DNA of 64,000 bases from Pinguiococcus pyrenoidosus (GCA_019677205.1 JAAMXY010000040.1:310001-374000); one strand, 5' to 3'. Counted from the first letter of the stretch, positions 1-11,632 are shown. The notes: generated from the sequence alone by a model not told the origin. A program made the numbers and translations.

Positions 1-51
1 ATCAGCCAGCATTCCACCGCAAACGCGACTCGGCAGCAGGCCACGACTTAC

Positions 52-2060
52 CGGTATAGGACGCCCTCACCGTCGCATTCCCCAGCGCATGCTGCCACTG
101 CAGTCGTCTGTGATTCGTCGCATCGTCGTAGTACTCTTGGAATATGCCCACACATCGTGCCATCTCCGGCGGCAAGGTGATGTCCACGGCCGTGTGAGAT
201 GGCCAGTACCCGGTGGTAAGCACCTGGGCGAGCGGCAGAAGATGAGCTCAGAGCCTGGGACATGGATCGGCCGTGGCAGGCCGCGCAGTGCCGCACCTGG
301 ACGCTAAACTCGAGCTCCGCTTCTATGCTTTTATCCTGCAAGTAGATATCAAACTTCGCTCGCTGGTCGTCGCCAATGGACAAGTCATTGAGCATTCCTT
401 CCATCTTCCCGGTGAACTGAGCTCCGCAGGTAAGCTTGAGCTTGCTGATCATCATCCTTTCCCAGTCGTCGGAGGCAGAGCGCTGATAGAGAAGCCGCTT
501 GGACAGCTGGTTTCTGTAGATGTCCCCGAACAGATCCTTCTCCGTGAGGTATCCAAAGAGCCTCACCAGCTTGGTCAAGCCTTCTTCTACTTGCTCATCG
601 GACATCTTCTCGCCGCCCGTCTTCAAGATGCGATCGCAGTAGGAGCACAGAAGCGCCGCCGTCTTGTGCTTCCCGACGTCGCGGTTCACCACTTCGACAA
701 ACGCGTCCTTCATGGCCTTCTGGAACAAGCTATGGCCGCAGAACTGCTCCTGCATCAACTGCGTGTACTTGTTGTGGAGGTCGAGGAGCGCCTTGACGAA
801 GATATGATCCTGGCTGGGGTCCTTGTCGCTCTCTTCGATGCGAGCCCTGCGTGCGCCTACAACTTCCATGCCCTCGTCCTGAATGTGCTGCCTTACGAGC
901 TCCGCCATGGGGTCCAAGCCATCGGGGACCTTTCCGAACGCAAACCCCGGTTAAGACGCAAGAACTCCCTCCGAAGGCCAGTTTTGCCGTTTGCCCTCGT
1001 ACCTGTCCGAAGAGCGTGAACATTCGACTGAGGTCCTCCAGTCGATTATTTGCCAGGAGCGCACGGCAGCCGCTGCCCTCTTTTTCGAGGAGCTGTTGGC
1101 CCGGCGTCTTCAGGAGCTCCGTCTCCACCACTCGGAGCAGGCCGTCTTTGGTACTATTGTTGAGATACTCGGTCACCCGCTTGGTCTCCGCACGCAGCGC
1201 CTCCTCCGTCCTGATCAGGTACGTCGGCGTCGACTCCGAGTCGAGCCATTCGGACGCTTTCATCCGGTAGTAGCGGGTGGTGCTCTCCAGGAGTTGCTCC
1301 TCGAAGTCCCCCGTGTACACATCCAGGGTCGCCATTCCAATGTCCTCCAGGAGGCTGATGCAATCGCGCACTCGCTGCTTATCGATGATGCCGCCCTCGC
1401 GCTCCTTGTTGATCTCGGCTAGGAGTGCGTCCACCACGCGATCCTTGACCACATCGTAGACGATCGTCTTGAACTTGGTGATCCCCGAGTTCACCAGTGG
1501 GGGGAGGTTCTCGTGGTGCACGTAGTAGCGATCCAGATACATGAAGAACTTCCGCATCCAGCTGTTCATGATCTTATGATTATTCCACCGGTGCACCAGC
1601 TCCGTGAGGATGAAATCATTGTTCTTGCTCATGATGGCGGGGAGGACCGTGTGCGAGAGGTAGTTCTCGATGACCTCTCCATGCCTGAAGCAAGGAGAAC
1701 GCGTCAGATGCCACGCGGCGGCTGGAGAAGACCAGCGTTTCCAAACGGAAGCATCCTGTACCTCTTGTACAACTGCTCAGAATGATTGTACGGCTGCCGC
1801 TGGACGCACATGTTGTAGCATGTCGTGTAGGTGTGGATGTATTCCGCGTTGGAGAACTACGCAGCCACGGATTCGCAGATGAGCCACGCGCTTGCGCCTT
1901 CGCAACACCCCACTTTTCCTGCTTTCTCTGCAGATGGCGTTCTGCTCACCTTGTTCTTCCCACTGAAATCACTGTTCAGCATGTCCTCGAGCACATCGAT
2001 TGCTTTCGGTTTGATTTCGTTGTCCCAGCCGTCGTCCAGGCTTATGGTGGTATTGCTCAT
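52..2060 (-). CDS. Cullin (CUL1-like), 3' end beyond window
   Basis: Scaffold of a cullin-RING E3 ubiquitin ligase. I read five exons on the minus strand: 2060-1950, 1856-1762, 1684-1003, 929-297 and 223-52, all with GT-AG borders and matching phase; the gene continues past base 1. The start ATG at 2060 gives MSNTTISLDDGWD. Later segments match cullin signatures: YTTCYNMCVQRQPYNHSEQL in the N-terminal helical repeats, the cullin-homology stretch with YRNQLSKRLL, and TTGYWPSHTAVDITLPPEM. The closest recalled match is plant/animal CUL1, the SCF scaffold. The C-terminal winged helix and NEDD8-acceptor lysine lie outside the window. The family call is secure; the CUL1 subtype is inference. Confidence 0.93.
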
Positions 2061-3415
2061 CTTCACCCAGGTAACTGCTCTCGCAGAGCGCCGCCAGAGG
2101 ATTCGCAGACCTGTGCGGATCGTCCGGCCGTCAGCGGCAGGGCGGGTGCGGGTGCGGGGAGGCCCGAAGGGCCGGTCCGTATTTCCCAACGACCGACATC
2201 CGAATGCACTCTAGTTTTCCCTCGGGCAACAGACCCGGAGCTTTCCATCGACTCTGAGGCGCTCGTCACAAGACTCAATCAAGCTCTATGACGGCTCGGT
2301 ACGAATCCGAGTGCGTCCACAGAGAGACTCCGTTTTCGCAACGCGTCCGAAGAGTTCGAAACAAGTCGCAATCCTTTCAAGCGGCAAGAGGCGCACCTGA
2401 GACGCCCTCTTGCCAGCGGAGTGCGCAGGTAGTACCTTGTAGAACGCCTGCCAGCAGCTGGACCACTTGTCGGGCGAACGCCGACAGAAATCGAGGCGCA
2501 CACAGCGCTGATGGCAGAGCTCCCTCGGCGCCGAACAGCAATTTTAAAAGAAGATTGTTTGGATCTCGACACCCTTGATCAGCCGGCAGAACCCATTGCC
2601 AAAAAAATGTGACAGACAGATGCTTGGGTTCGAAACAGCCTGGATGCGGGTTCCTGTGGCCTGCAGCTTTCGAGGGCGCAAGAGGAGCCGTGTCCGCGCC
2701 CGCGGATGCGTTGGGCGCGCCTTCGGTTCTTGTAGACGATTTCACCTCCGTGACAAGGGTACGCTTGCATCTGCACCGGGAAACGCTGTGGTCCAACGGG
2801 CCTGAAATTCTGGACGGACGCGGGTGCTTGAGCCGGTGATCTCCGAGACATACGGTGGCAGTGAAGGGACTTTGAGTGAAGGAGGTCATGCAACGCTTCT
2901 TTCCTATGGCACTTAAGGTGAAGGCCTGATCCACGGGCGAATCGAGATGTGCTGGCGTTGTCCCAGCCAGCGATGTTTTGCGGCACATGCGAAGCTCAAG
3001 TGCTGCGGTATCTTTGCCACAAGGAGATGAACATGGCCTGGAAGCAAGCAGCAACCACCGCAGATCAACAACGGCGACGTTCCTAGCTTGCAACCACAAG
3101 CTCGGGTCCATGGAACGTGGGAAAGGTTGCCGTCGTCGCCGAAGAACTTGCGTTCGGAGCAGCCCCATCCAGCGAAGTGGGAACGGGGCCGTTTTGGCTC
3201 ACGCGCGCCTTCTGGAGTCGGCTGCATGGTGAGGAAGCGGCGCAGAGACGAAGGTCCGCAATGCTGGTACCCATCTTGTAGCTGGTTATCATGCTCGAAG
3301 AGCTGGAAGGCTTGTACTGCTTGAGAGAGAGTCTAGCAGCTTGCACCTGAACAACCTTTCCTCGGGCACACAGTGTCTGCTTCTATGTACACGCAGCCCC
3401 TGAGACCAATCGAGC
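2061..3415. other. Intergenic, no gene recognised
   Basis: This 1.35 kb lies between the cullin start and the 3' end of the MSH1-like gene. Open frames such as the minus-strand one at 2377-3168 lack ATG-anchored domains and read like random GC-rich sequence. No RNA gene or repeat was recognised. Confidence 0.5.
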
Positions 3416-6400
3416 CTATCTAGCGAATCTGTAGTGTGCGCCGTCAGCGCTGCTTCGCAAGGGAAAGCGCTCCCGAGCGAGTGCACGAATTAAGGTGGAC
3501 TCGGTCTCACGCGCACGGGACTTGTTGGGCGACACCAGATACGCACATCGCAGTATCTGAGCTCCTCCTTCCTGGCTCCGCTTCACCGCCTTTCGATGCT
3601 GCTCCAATCGCTGTCGAAAGCTATCCGTCTCTCCGACGTAGAGCCACTCGGTTTGATATGCGTCGCTCTGCTTGCCTGCGCCGGCCTTGCTGCGCAGCTC
3701 GAGAATGTACACGACCGAGACCGAGTCAACGCTCACGGGCGGACGATACTGATCTTCCAGTAGAACGAAGCTCTCGCTGGCTTCACCCACTTCGCACGAG
3801 CCCACTTCTATGGCCCTCTCCAGTGTCTTGGCCAGCGCCGTATCTGTATTCACATTCGCGTTCGCGTACGCGTTCACTCTTGCCCTTGCAGCGATCTCTT
3901 GTGTCCGAGACGACCATGCAGGCCTTGTCGATTGTGATTCTGTCGCACCAGTGCTCAAGAGAGCCTGCGCACGGTCAAGAATCACTTCTGGAATTCCGTA
4001 TCTACTCGCGGTCACCTAGGGAATAAGAACCAAGGTTGAGAACTTGTGGGATGCCGCTGGACTAGCAAGTCATGGGCAGCCGAGCTCACCATTGCGAGGC
4101 TATCACGACAGATCCCCGGCTCGACCTTGTAGGTCCACTCCACACCGTGCGGGTTACTGTCGGAGCCTTGAACCCCCATTCTCATACAGACGACTCGCCC
4201 ACCGTCCACCGGGCCCGGTTCCTCTGGTGCATCGTGTGGCAAGCAACTCAATGGAAGTTCAAACATCTCGAAGAGGTGAGTGGCGAAGATGCCACTCATG
4301 CCTTTCGCACACATGTCCTCCAAGATCGCCGCCGCCAGAGCCGCGCCTAGAACCATGGGGTTAGGGTGGTCGCTGCCTACGGGAGCCGTCGGCATCCCAG
4401 CGGTCTCACCGTCCCGGGAGCTAGTCCCTCTTCCTAGCTCATCGACGGCTACCAATGACTTCGCGCCGCAGTCTCGAAGGAGGCATCTACCATCAACGCC
4501 ATTGTGAGAAGGCTGACGATCCGTTTGTACGCCAAACGAGGAGACGTACCGCATGTCTTCGCATTCAACTGCCCAAGCGCTCTTGCCCTCGCTGGGGGCG
4601 TCGTGAGCAGCTCCCCGAACGAAGAAAGCATCGTACCAAGGTACGTGGCCGGCTCTTGCGGGGATGCAGAATCCACAATTGGCTAAGATTGCCGACATCA
4701 TGACGCTCCGCATCAGGGTGGACTTGCCGGACATGTTCGGAGCAGTCAAGAGGGCGAGGTTCCCGCTTCGGAGCACGATGTCGTTCACAACGGTCTCCCC
4801 AGCGTGTATCCCGCGACTCAGCCTCGAGAAGGAGCCCGGCATTGCCATCCAGAATGGCGCCACGCCTTCCAGTGAGAGAACGTGCGCCCCTTCGACTTCC
4901 AAGCTGGAGCTGGGCAGCGTGGGGACGCACCAGTCCTGCCGGACCGACGCCTCCGCGTGCCCGATTGCCGCGCCGAGGACAACTGCCCAGTGAGCGCTTA
5001 CGACCAGGAGAGGAAGATGATCGGCCAGCCGGAGCGACAAACTCTTGAGAAGCCGCCTCGCTTCCCCCTCGCAGTCTCCGGCAGCGGTTTTGTAGGTTTG
5101 CAAAGCTTCCTCGATGCGTTCCGTCGTCCATCGTGACGATATCGACTTCCCCTTCCTGTCCCGCGGATGCTTGAAATTCTTGCGTCGGTCTTTCGGCATG
5201 TCGCTGGGGCTGGGAATCTTCTTCAGCGCAATGAGGACGTTGATGTGGTCGAAGGAAAGGAAGTCTTCGTAGCCCTCTGGAACGTCCTCTCGAACAGCGT
5301 CGCAGAGCGTTTGCGCCGCTGCGGCGAGCTTTGCCAAGCTCTTGGCCATGTCCGGGTGCTCTGGGTTGGCAATGCCTCGAAACATGAGCTCACACTTCTC
5401 GAATAGCTGGGAAGGCACACACCCATTGGGGTCGGCGAAGTCTGTAGTGGTGGGGGTCTCGACGACTGCGTCGCGGATTGCCTTCAGCACTTCGTGCCCT
5501 TGAGACACCAACTCTGCGACAGGCATCTCGAGGCCGCTTTCGTGTCCCGCAACCCGATGCAGCGGAGCTAGCATTGGATCATACTGGCCTGTGCTGGACT
5601 CGAGCAGTTGCAGCAGACCTTCAAGGCATTGAGCAATCTCCCGATAGAGCGGTGCATTTCCCTCTCCCGAGGCAATCATCGCCACGATTTTTCCCGTCGG
5701 TATCGCGCGCAGCTGTGGCAATGGTGTCGAATCGAGCTCGCCGCCTGGCAAGAGGACGCCCACGAGGGACTGAAAGTCAACGGCAATCGAGGACGGCGGT
5801 GGCCTCCAAAGCCAGCTGCGCACGAACTTCTTCTCGCAGGCCAGGGCATTCGGTGGCAGGACGAAGGCAACTGGATCCGGCACAACCGCCGAGGGCAGTA
5901 CTCCCAGCTGAGCGGCCGTGCTCACATGCAAAGGCCTCGGGCGGGCATCCGATGTGCAAGACTGGGAGTCCGGACCGCCGACGGGTTCGTGACGCCGGAC
6001 AAGGCGAAAGGAGAGTGGGTCCATATCGAGACTTCCGCACACCTGCTCCACAAACACGCTTGCAAGCTCTGCGTCATCGTCAGAAGGGCTGCTCGGCGCC
6101 TTTAGAACCTGGACGTCGTCCGTCCACCACCAGAGATGATCTCTCTTGAAGCTTTGCCACCACGCCACATTTTCAGAGGTCGACAAGCCCGGGTTTCCCA
6201 AGAGAAGCAGCGAACCGCTGGCGCCCTGGTCTGCGACGCAGGCACGCAGCTCCTCGACTCGTATTCCTCTGTGCACATGGGCTTCCCGGGCGTCCAGACG
6301 CACCTCCACCAGATCCACGAAACCGCCGTCCTGGCGGTGCGTAGGAGGAGCTTGCTGCCGAGGATTCAGATCGACCCGGAGGCCCCAAACCGGTAAGTTT

Positions 6401-7668
6401 TGCCTCCACTGGACGTCGTCCGTGGTCAAGGCCATGCCGTACAGGTACGTGGACGAGCTGGGGGACACCACTTGTGCAAGGATGCGATTCTTGATCTTCC
6501 CGTTGCCGGTTCCACTGGTGCTCTTCTGCGGCAATGCGCCATGCCCAGCGGCAAGGCCATACGTGCCCCACAGCGGCTTTCGAACTGGCGAGGTCGAGTC
6601 GCGCATCTCGACGTCGGCAGCCTCCACGAACACGGCAACGGTGAAGCCTGCGGCGGTGAGGCTGTCCAAGGTTTGCTGGATGTTCCGCAATGGGCATCCC
6701 GCCCGAGCTCTGCCTCCCATAGGATTGAGGCCCGCATGCTCCACCAAGAGCAGCGCATCGGCGCCGAAGGCCTCGAAGAACTCTCCCACTTGCACCAGCA
6801 ACACCTTGAACAGCGGAATGGATATGAGGAAATTTCCACGCACCGGGAGACTCGTCTTTCGACTACACAGGACTGCACGGTACCTTCTCAGGATGCTCCC
6901 GCTTCTGATGCAGCACCCAGTTGAGCAACGTGCCTTCCTTCTTCAGTAGATTCGTGCCGCTGGGCACTGACGAGGTCGCTCCCCTCCGCCAAATCTTCGA
7001 GGGTGGCGGTTGGAAAGCCAGCTCGTTCTCCGCCACCAGCTGGGGCAACAGCTCCAGTGCACTGTTCCGCTGCATGCTTGCCAGCCTCGGGATCCAGCAA
7101 GGGTGGAGACAGCCTTGCTGCAGCTCCAGCAATGTGTCTCGATGCGGCACATCTTCTGGGATCGGGCACTCCGCCATTTGCGCGACGTCCAGCAACGCTT
7201 CAGCCGGCGCAGGCTCTTCCAGGGGGAATTCGTCCGGGAAGTTCAGCCTGGAACGCGCCCTTTCGCCGAAGTACTGCATGGCGGCCTGATCATAGGCTCT
7301 AGCGGCGGCCTTTGCGTCATCGAAGGTGCCAAGCACTTTTCGCTGGCCTTGAACGGTGACTTGCGCCGCAAATCTCCTGCGGAGGACTTTCGATTAGTCT
7401 GTTTGTCTAGCGCAGGAAGGCCACTTTACATCGTCCTGTACCCATTCGCTCTCCCGTAGACGCCCCGATACGCGTCTCTAGGAGCATCAGGCCCTCGACT
7501 GCCTTGAGCTCGTACAAGCGACGCTGCCCGGGGGCGGCCGGCATGGAAGCACTTGGGCCTCAGCGGTCTGAGCGGGGAAGTCAACGCCCGTGCTTGGCGC
7601 GAAAAAGAAGTTGACGCTCGAAGCATCCCATGCAGTGCCAAGAGCCTCAGGAGGGTGCGCCGCACCAT
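3416..7668 (-). CDS. MSH1-type MutS with N-terminal AP2 and C-terminal GIY-YIG domains
   Basis: Predicted organelle mismatch-repair or recombination-surveillance protein, about 1302 aa. Exons: 7668-7442, 7376-6884, 6804-4550, 4486-4410, 4346-4090 and 4015-3416; all phases close. Residues 1-60 are rich in Arg, Ser and Ala with no acidic residues, so probably a targeting presequence. An AP2 domain follows (about 67-125): YRGVYGRANG, then RFAAQVTVQGQRKVLGTFDD, AAARAYDQAA and RLNFP. MutS domain I begins near 240 with VLLVQVGEFFEAFGADALLL (mismatch-reading F-x-E). RPRPLHVSTAAQLG is typical of plant MSH1. The ATPase has Walker A TAPNMSGKST and Walker B VAVDELGRGT. The C-terminal GIY-YIG domain shows VYIL, WLYVGETD, an Arg and ETESTL. 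AP2 and MutS regions share exon 2 in one frame, so the fusion is read directly. Organelle targeting is inferred; mitochondrion versus plastid is undecided. Confidence 0.9.
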
Positions 7669-8253
7669 GCCAAACTCTGGTCGGCGCGAAGAAAGCCCGC
7701 AATCTCCGAGGAAGACGGAACGGACTTGCAACGCAAAAAGGCGCGAAAGTTGAATCCGAAGAAGGGTGCGAAGGTGTCCTCACTTAAATCCCGTCAAACT
7801 GTGGTGACCAGCACTTTTCCCCCGCGTATCTTGCGCCCATGCAAGATCTCCGCAGTCCCGGCGCCAACGATCGCGCAGCCTGGGCGGCTCAGGCGCGCAG
7901 CCTCCAACGCTATCACCTCTGCGTCCTGTGAAGGGCCGGGTATCCCGCGCGGAGCAAAGATCGCCGCTCTCAGCCGCTGATGGTCCATCCGTCACACGGA
8001 CCTTTGCGTGGTCTTGCTGCTTTCTCAAGTGCTCAAGCTTCCGACCTTTGCCTAGTGGAGCGAATGACAGCCCCACAGACTGGAGCGGATGTGAGGTGTC
8101 GGTCAGCAGTGCAAGGGGAGACGCGGGAGACGCGGATGAGGCGTGCGGGAAAGCTTGGTGGTGTGCTTGAACGATAGATCCTTCTCTGTGCCATCTATGC
8201 AGGAGACGGATACTACGCATGCCTATCCTTACACGCGACCTACATCTACGCTT
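7669..8253. other. Intergenic, upstream of MSH1-like gene
   Basis: Nearly 600 bp between the MSH1-like start codon and the UNC119 stop, both genes on the minus strand. It should hold the MSH1-like promoter and the UNC119 3' end. I see no coding signal or repeat. Confidence 0.4.
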
Positions 8254-9648
8254 TTAATAGTAATCTTCCTCCTTCGACCATGCAACGTCTTTTGACGACG
8301 CTTTCTCCCCTGTGTCCTTGTAGTAGTCTGCGTCGTCGTCCTCGTAGTACTTATCACTAACACCTGCATTCGAGCACAAGCCAAGTTTAGTTAAGCCAAG
8401 TTAAGTTAAGCCAAGTTAAGTTAAGCCAAGCCAAGATGAGGAGAGCTTGTCCTACCTTTGCCAGGTGCACCTTTGATCCCTCTTCCCTTGGAGCCACGGT
8501 TGTAGATGGAATACGACTTTGCTTGTGCCCCGTCTTCCCGAATATACTTGTAGGATGCCTTGTTATGCATGATCAGCCTGTCGTTGGCGAAGTAGAAGCT
8601 GTCTGACTTGGTTTCATAGGGATTGTTGATCATGTCTTCGACTGGCGCGCAGGAGACGGCACTACGTTAGAGGCGGGCACGGGCTCGAGCCCCTCCTCGA
8701 AACGACCGAGGCACTTACTGAGATCTTCATCAAGCCCTGGCACGGCGTAGACAGCTTCCCACTCGTTTGTAGAGCCCGGGATGCAGAACCCGAAAGTAAA
8801 ATCGTAGCTCTTGACCAGGCGGTTGCGGAAGTAGTGCCGCTCGATCATCCGGAAGTTGTCGATCTCCCGGTTCCCTACGCTGAACACTAGACTGCAGGGC
8901 AGGAAGAAGGCAAAGCAAAGCTTGAGCCGCTGCCCTGGAAGCGGACGGCAGGGCCGGGTTTCACGTACTTCGTGGAGATGACAGGCATGCGGAGGACGTC
9001 CTCGCTGAAGTTGTATCGGATGGTGCGCAGACTGTCGGGGTTCGCGGGATCGATGTCCATTTCCATCCCCTGCGTCCCACGCGATGAGCCACGCTCCCGG
9101 GCTTGCTCCCGCTGGAGCAAGCTCTCCGTACCTCTGAGGGCCCCTCCATGTCTCTGCCAACGTGGAAGATGCGCATCTTGGTGTCATAATCCGAAATGTC
9201 GAACGACAGGAAGTCGACGCCGAACACGTTCGCACCGAGAGGACACAAGAACCCTGTTCCAAGGAGGGCGCATCAGTCACAGCACGTCATCCCAAGTTCC
9301 ATCTGCTTCGGCATCGCCCTGATATCTCGCGCCACCAGCCGTCTGTGCGGTCTCCGCAAGCGCGTATCCTGAGGTGGCTTGCTTGGATCACCTCCCCCCC
9401 CCCTCTCCCAGATTCTCCCCTTCTGCTCAAGCGTCATTCTCGCGCCTCACACGCCACATCTGCACCCTGCAACTTCACCAGCTCCTCTCGAAAGCACGCC
9501 GAAGGGAGCGGAAGCCGAGATTGCAGGACTTGGCGGTAGGAAATGCGAGGAAACACAGCCTTTGTGGCGTTTCGTACGATGCATCCTCGTTCTCACCATC
9601 TGTGGGTCGCGTGAGCCTCAGCACGTCTTCTGGACGCACATCTGCCAT
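8254..9648 (-). CDS. UNC119/PDE6-delta family lipid-binding chaperone
   Basis: UNC119 proteins carry myristoylated cargo, including ciliary proteins, in a beta-sandwich pocket. Exons: 9648-9597 ([18 protein letters not shown]), 9253-9132 ([19 protein letters not shown]), from 9111 ([15 protein letters not shown]), about 8895-8719 ([20 protein letters not shown], nearly identical to UNC119), 8641-8456 ([18 protein letters not shown]) and 8363-8254. The last exon adds an acidic, tyrosine-rich tail, [14 protein letters not shown]. The junction between the third and fourth exons, near 8893-8940, has no good GT donor in the right phase. It may be non-canonical, or the sequence may contain an error. 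All other junctions close in frame. An UNC119 gene fits, but does not prove, a flagellated cell. Confidence 0.9.
8380..8435. repeat. 15-bp tandem repeat in last UNC119 intron
   Basis: About three imperfect copies of CCAAGTTAAGTTAAG lie inside the intron between 8456 and 8363. They make up most of this short intron. Confidence 0.85.
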
Positions 9649-10293
9649 GGCACCGGATCGCTCGAGGCAAGTCTGACGATTCGGGGCCAGGAAATCAAGT
9701 GGAGCCGCAGCCTCGCTGTGCCGCACTTGAAACAGTCCTACGCTGCGAAACAGGCGCCAACTTGGGGAGCACCGGACACTGGACCGCTACCGTTGCATTG
9801 CACGGCGCTATTCTGCTGTAATACCAACCACGCCGAACTGTCTTGAAGCCACTGCGTGGGACCCTGCTCATTGATTGAACCGTCTGCAGGTTCTTGGACC
9901 GATGCTCGGATCGCGCTCCATCCCCGTTTTCATCCGTCTTCAAAAAGCGAAACCGCCGGTATTCGCGCACAAGCCCGAGCAAAGATTCTCCCTATCTGTG
10001 TCGCGCCGGCGGGATCCACTCCCGGAGGTCTGCCCAGGCCAACGGTGATCTGCGGCTGCTGCTCGATGGCACTTTTCTTGAATTTCCTCAGCTGCTGCTC
10101 AGCTGAATAGGCCTGATCTGCAACGCCCCTTCAAGACCGAAGATGTGGGTCAGACCGCAACAAACCAGAAACCAAACATCGGCGAACCTCGCGCGCCCCT
10201 TCGGACGTTGGATTGCGTTGCACTTGCATTCGCTATCCCGCCGCCTCGATTCCTTCTCGAAGCTCCCAGTACATTAATCGTACTCCATCCGCC
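9649..10293. promoter_or_regulatory. Head-to-head intergenic region, UNC119/selenoprotein
   Basis: This stretch separates the divergent starts at 9648 and 10294, so it should hold both promoters. No gene or clear motif was recognised. Confidence 0.4.
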
Positions 10294-11070
10294 ATGAAGC
10301 TCGGCGGAATCGTCGCTCTCGCGCTTCTTCTGGTGGCCGCCCCCGCGGTACGACGTGCCTTGGCTGTTTGACGAGCAGCAGAATCAAATAGACTCTCGTC
10401 GACTGCGCCGATCCACGGCGATTTTCGGTCCTGGCTTGTGTCGCGCTGGCTGACGTGTCATCCACGGCTGCGCCTCTCTTAGGGCGCGCTCAAGGGCGTG
10501 CTGCGCACCTGCAGCGGATGAAAGCTGAACAAGATGCCGGGCGTGCGGACCTTCGTGAAGGAGGTAGCGTGCCCAAAAGCCTCGCAGAGCACAAAGAGCC
10601 AGTGGCCTCTGAACTTGTGATTCGCGGCCACAGCCCGGCTTTGTTGACACCTATGAAGGCGTCGAAGTAGACTTTGTCCGAGGTGGGAGAACCCTGGCAG
10701 CAAAGCTCGTTAGCATGCCCCCCCCTTCCTAAACCGTCCACGCATCTCGTAGGCCACGTTCCCACTCTCATCATCCAGGACGATGAAGGTGAGCACAGCA
10801 TCTTCCTTGCCGTCCACCGTCTCTCCGGCATTGATGCGCGGGTGCTTCTTGGTCTTGTCTGATGTCGGATCTTCTCTTGCGCGCCGCAGGAAATGAGATG
10901 GAGCGTGTGGAGCTGGACAAGGCCTACACCACGGGTAATCCACAGCGGATGTCGCGGCTTCCTGACCTCTTCTCTCTAATCACCCGAGCTCGTGCTGCGC
11001 AGATGATATGCACAAGCTTCTGCAGGAGAAGGGCTTTGCGCAGGCGGTGGCCGCTGGGGGAGACTTGTAG
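10294..11070 (+). CDS. SelM/Sep15-family selenoprotein with in-frame UGA (Sec)
   Basis: Predicted thioredoxin-like ER-lumen redox protein of 110 aa. Six exons: 10294-10347, 10483-10563, 10634-10682, 10753-10788, 10890-10934 and 11003-11070; every phase closes. Exon 1 is a signal peptide (MKLGGIVALALLLVAAPA). Exon 2 reads LRTCSG, then TGA at 10519-10521, then KLNKMPGVRTFVKE. This places Sec in a C-x-x-U motif like the CGGU of SelM and aligns with the UKLNRL region. The rest fits the family: YEGVEVDFVRG, PTLIIQDDEGNEMERVEL and MHKLLQEKGF, ending at TAG. Reading through TGA is required for the frame to join both sides, and a candidate SECIS lies about 50 nt beyond the stop. SelM and Sep15 cannot be separated firmly. 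Its short exons (36-81 nt) make it easy to miss. Confidence 0.9.
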
Positions 11071-11632
11071 GATTTGCATGTCTTTGGGACGGCGGGCCGA
11101 GAGTCGGGCCAAGAGATCTCGAGGGGAGCGTATGAAGACGGTGAAAGGACAGCTCGTCATGCCACAGTCTGACAGCACTCACGTGATCACGCGGCCCGGA
11201 TCCTCGGCGCAGCGTCGCAAGAAGCAAGTCGACAAACGAGATCAAGTATGACGATTACGACGATGGTCCTGGTGCTTTCCATCTACCTCTGCGCTTTCCA
11301 CTTCGTACTCCTCTGTTCACCGGGCACAACCTCCTCCCCATCTCGACAGCGTCTCCTCCCTCACCTATTCTCCGTCGCTCACAACCGCAGCGGCGCCCGT
11401 AAGGATTCGCTCGGTTTCCTTTTCGCGTGGTTTTTGCGGCTTGCGGCTTGATTGCGTCCGCTCTTCCAGGATCGAAAGTGAACACACAATATCGCTTGCG
11501 ACGCCAGCTCAAGAAAGCCGCGAACTGCGCGCCTTTTTGGTTGGATTTGCGCCAAGTTGCTTGGACTTGTGGGCAGACGCTAGTGGTGTCCATGCGGCTC
11601 AGCTCAAGCATCTCAAGGTCGGCAGCGGACAC
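11071..11632. other. Intergenic, selenoprotein 3' UTR and NPRL3 upstream
   Basis: It contains the SECIS candidate and the upstream region of NPRL3. An open frame runs into NPRL3 from about 11441 without an ATG before 11633. I see no separate gene. Confidence 0.45.
11121..11182 (+). promoter_or_regulatory. Candidate SECIS element in the selenoprotein 3' UTR
   Basis: Pairing by eye: helix I, 11126-11131 with 11175-11180 (one mismatch); the AUGA motif at 11132-11135 opposite UGAC at 11170-11173 provides the tandem G-A pairs; helix II, about 11136-11143 with 11163-11170 (one mismatch); unpaired AAA at 11144-11146; then a 3-bp stem 11148-11150/11156-11158 with a 5-nt loop. This matches a type II SECIS, although helix II is shorter than usual. 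No folding program was run. Confidence 0.6.

Noticed and set aside
2377-3168. 263-codon frame between cullin and the MSH1-like gene
   Set aside because: No domain, many Arg/Ser/Pro/Cys codons, no splice logic; likely chance in a GC-rich gap.
6884-7668. AP2 region as a separate transcription factor gene
   Set aside because: There is no stop between AP2 and the MutS start, and the exon carrying both ends at a donor in phase with MutS domain I.
10519-10521. TGA as a disabling stop (pseudogene)
   Set aside because: The stop sits exactly where SelM/Sep15 proteins have Sec, all other frames are intact, and a SECIS-like hairpin follows.
10710-10943. Minus-strand frame reading like a p24/TMED GOLD-domain protein
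   Set aside because: It is antisense to the selenoprotein exons. The plus-strand model explains signal peptide, exon phases and family motifs together.
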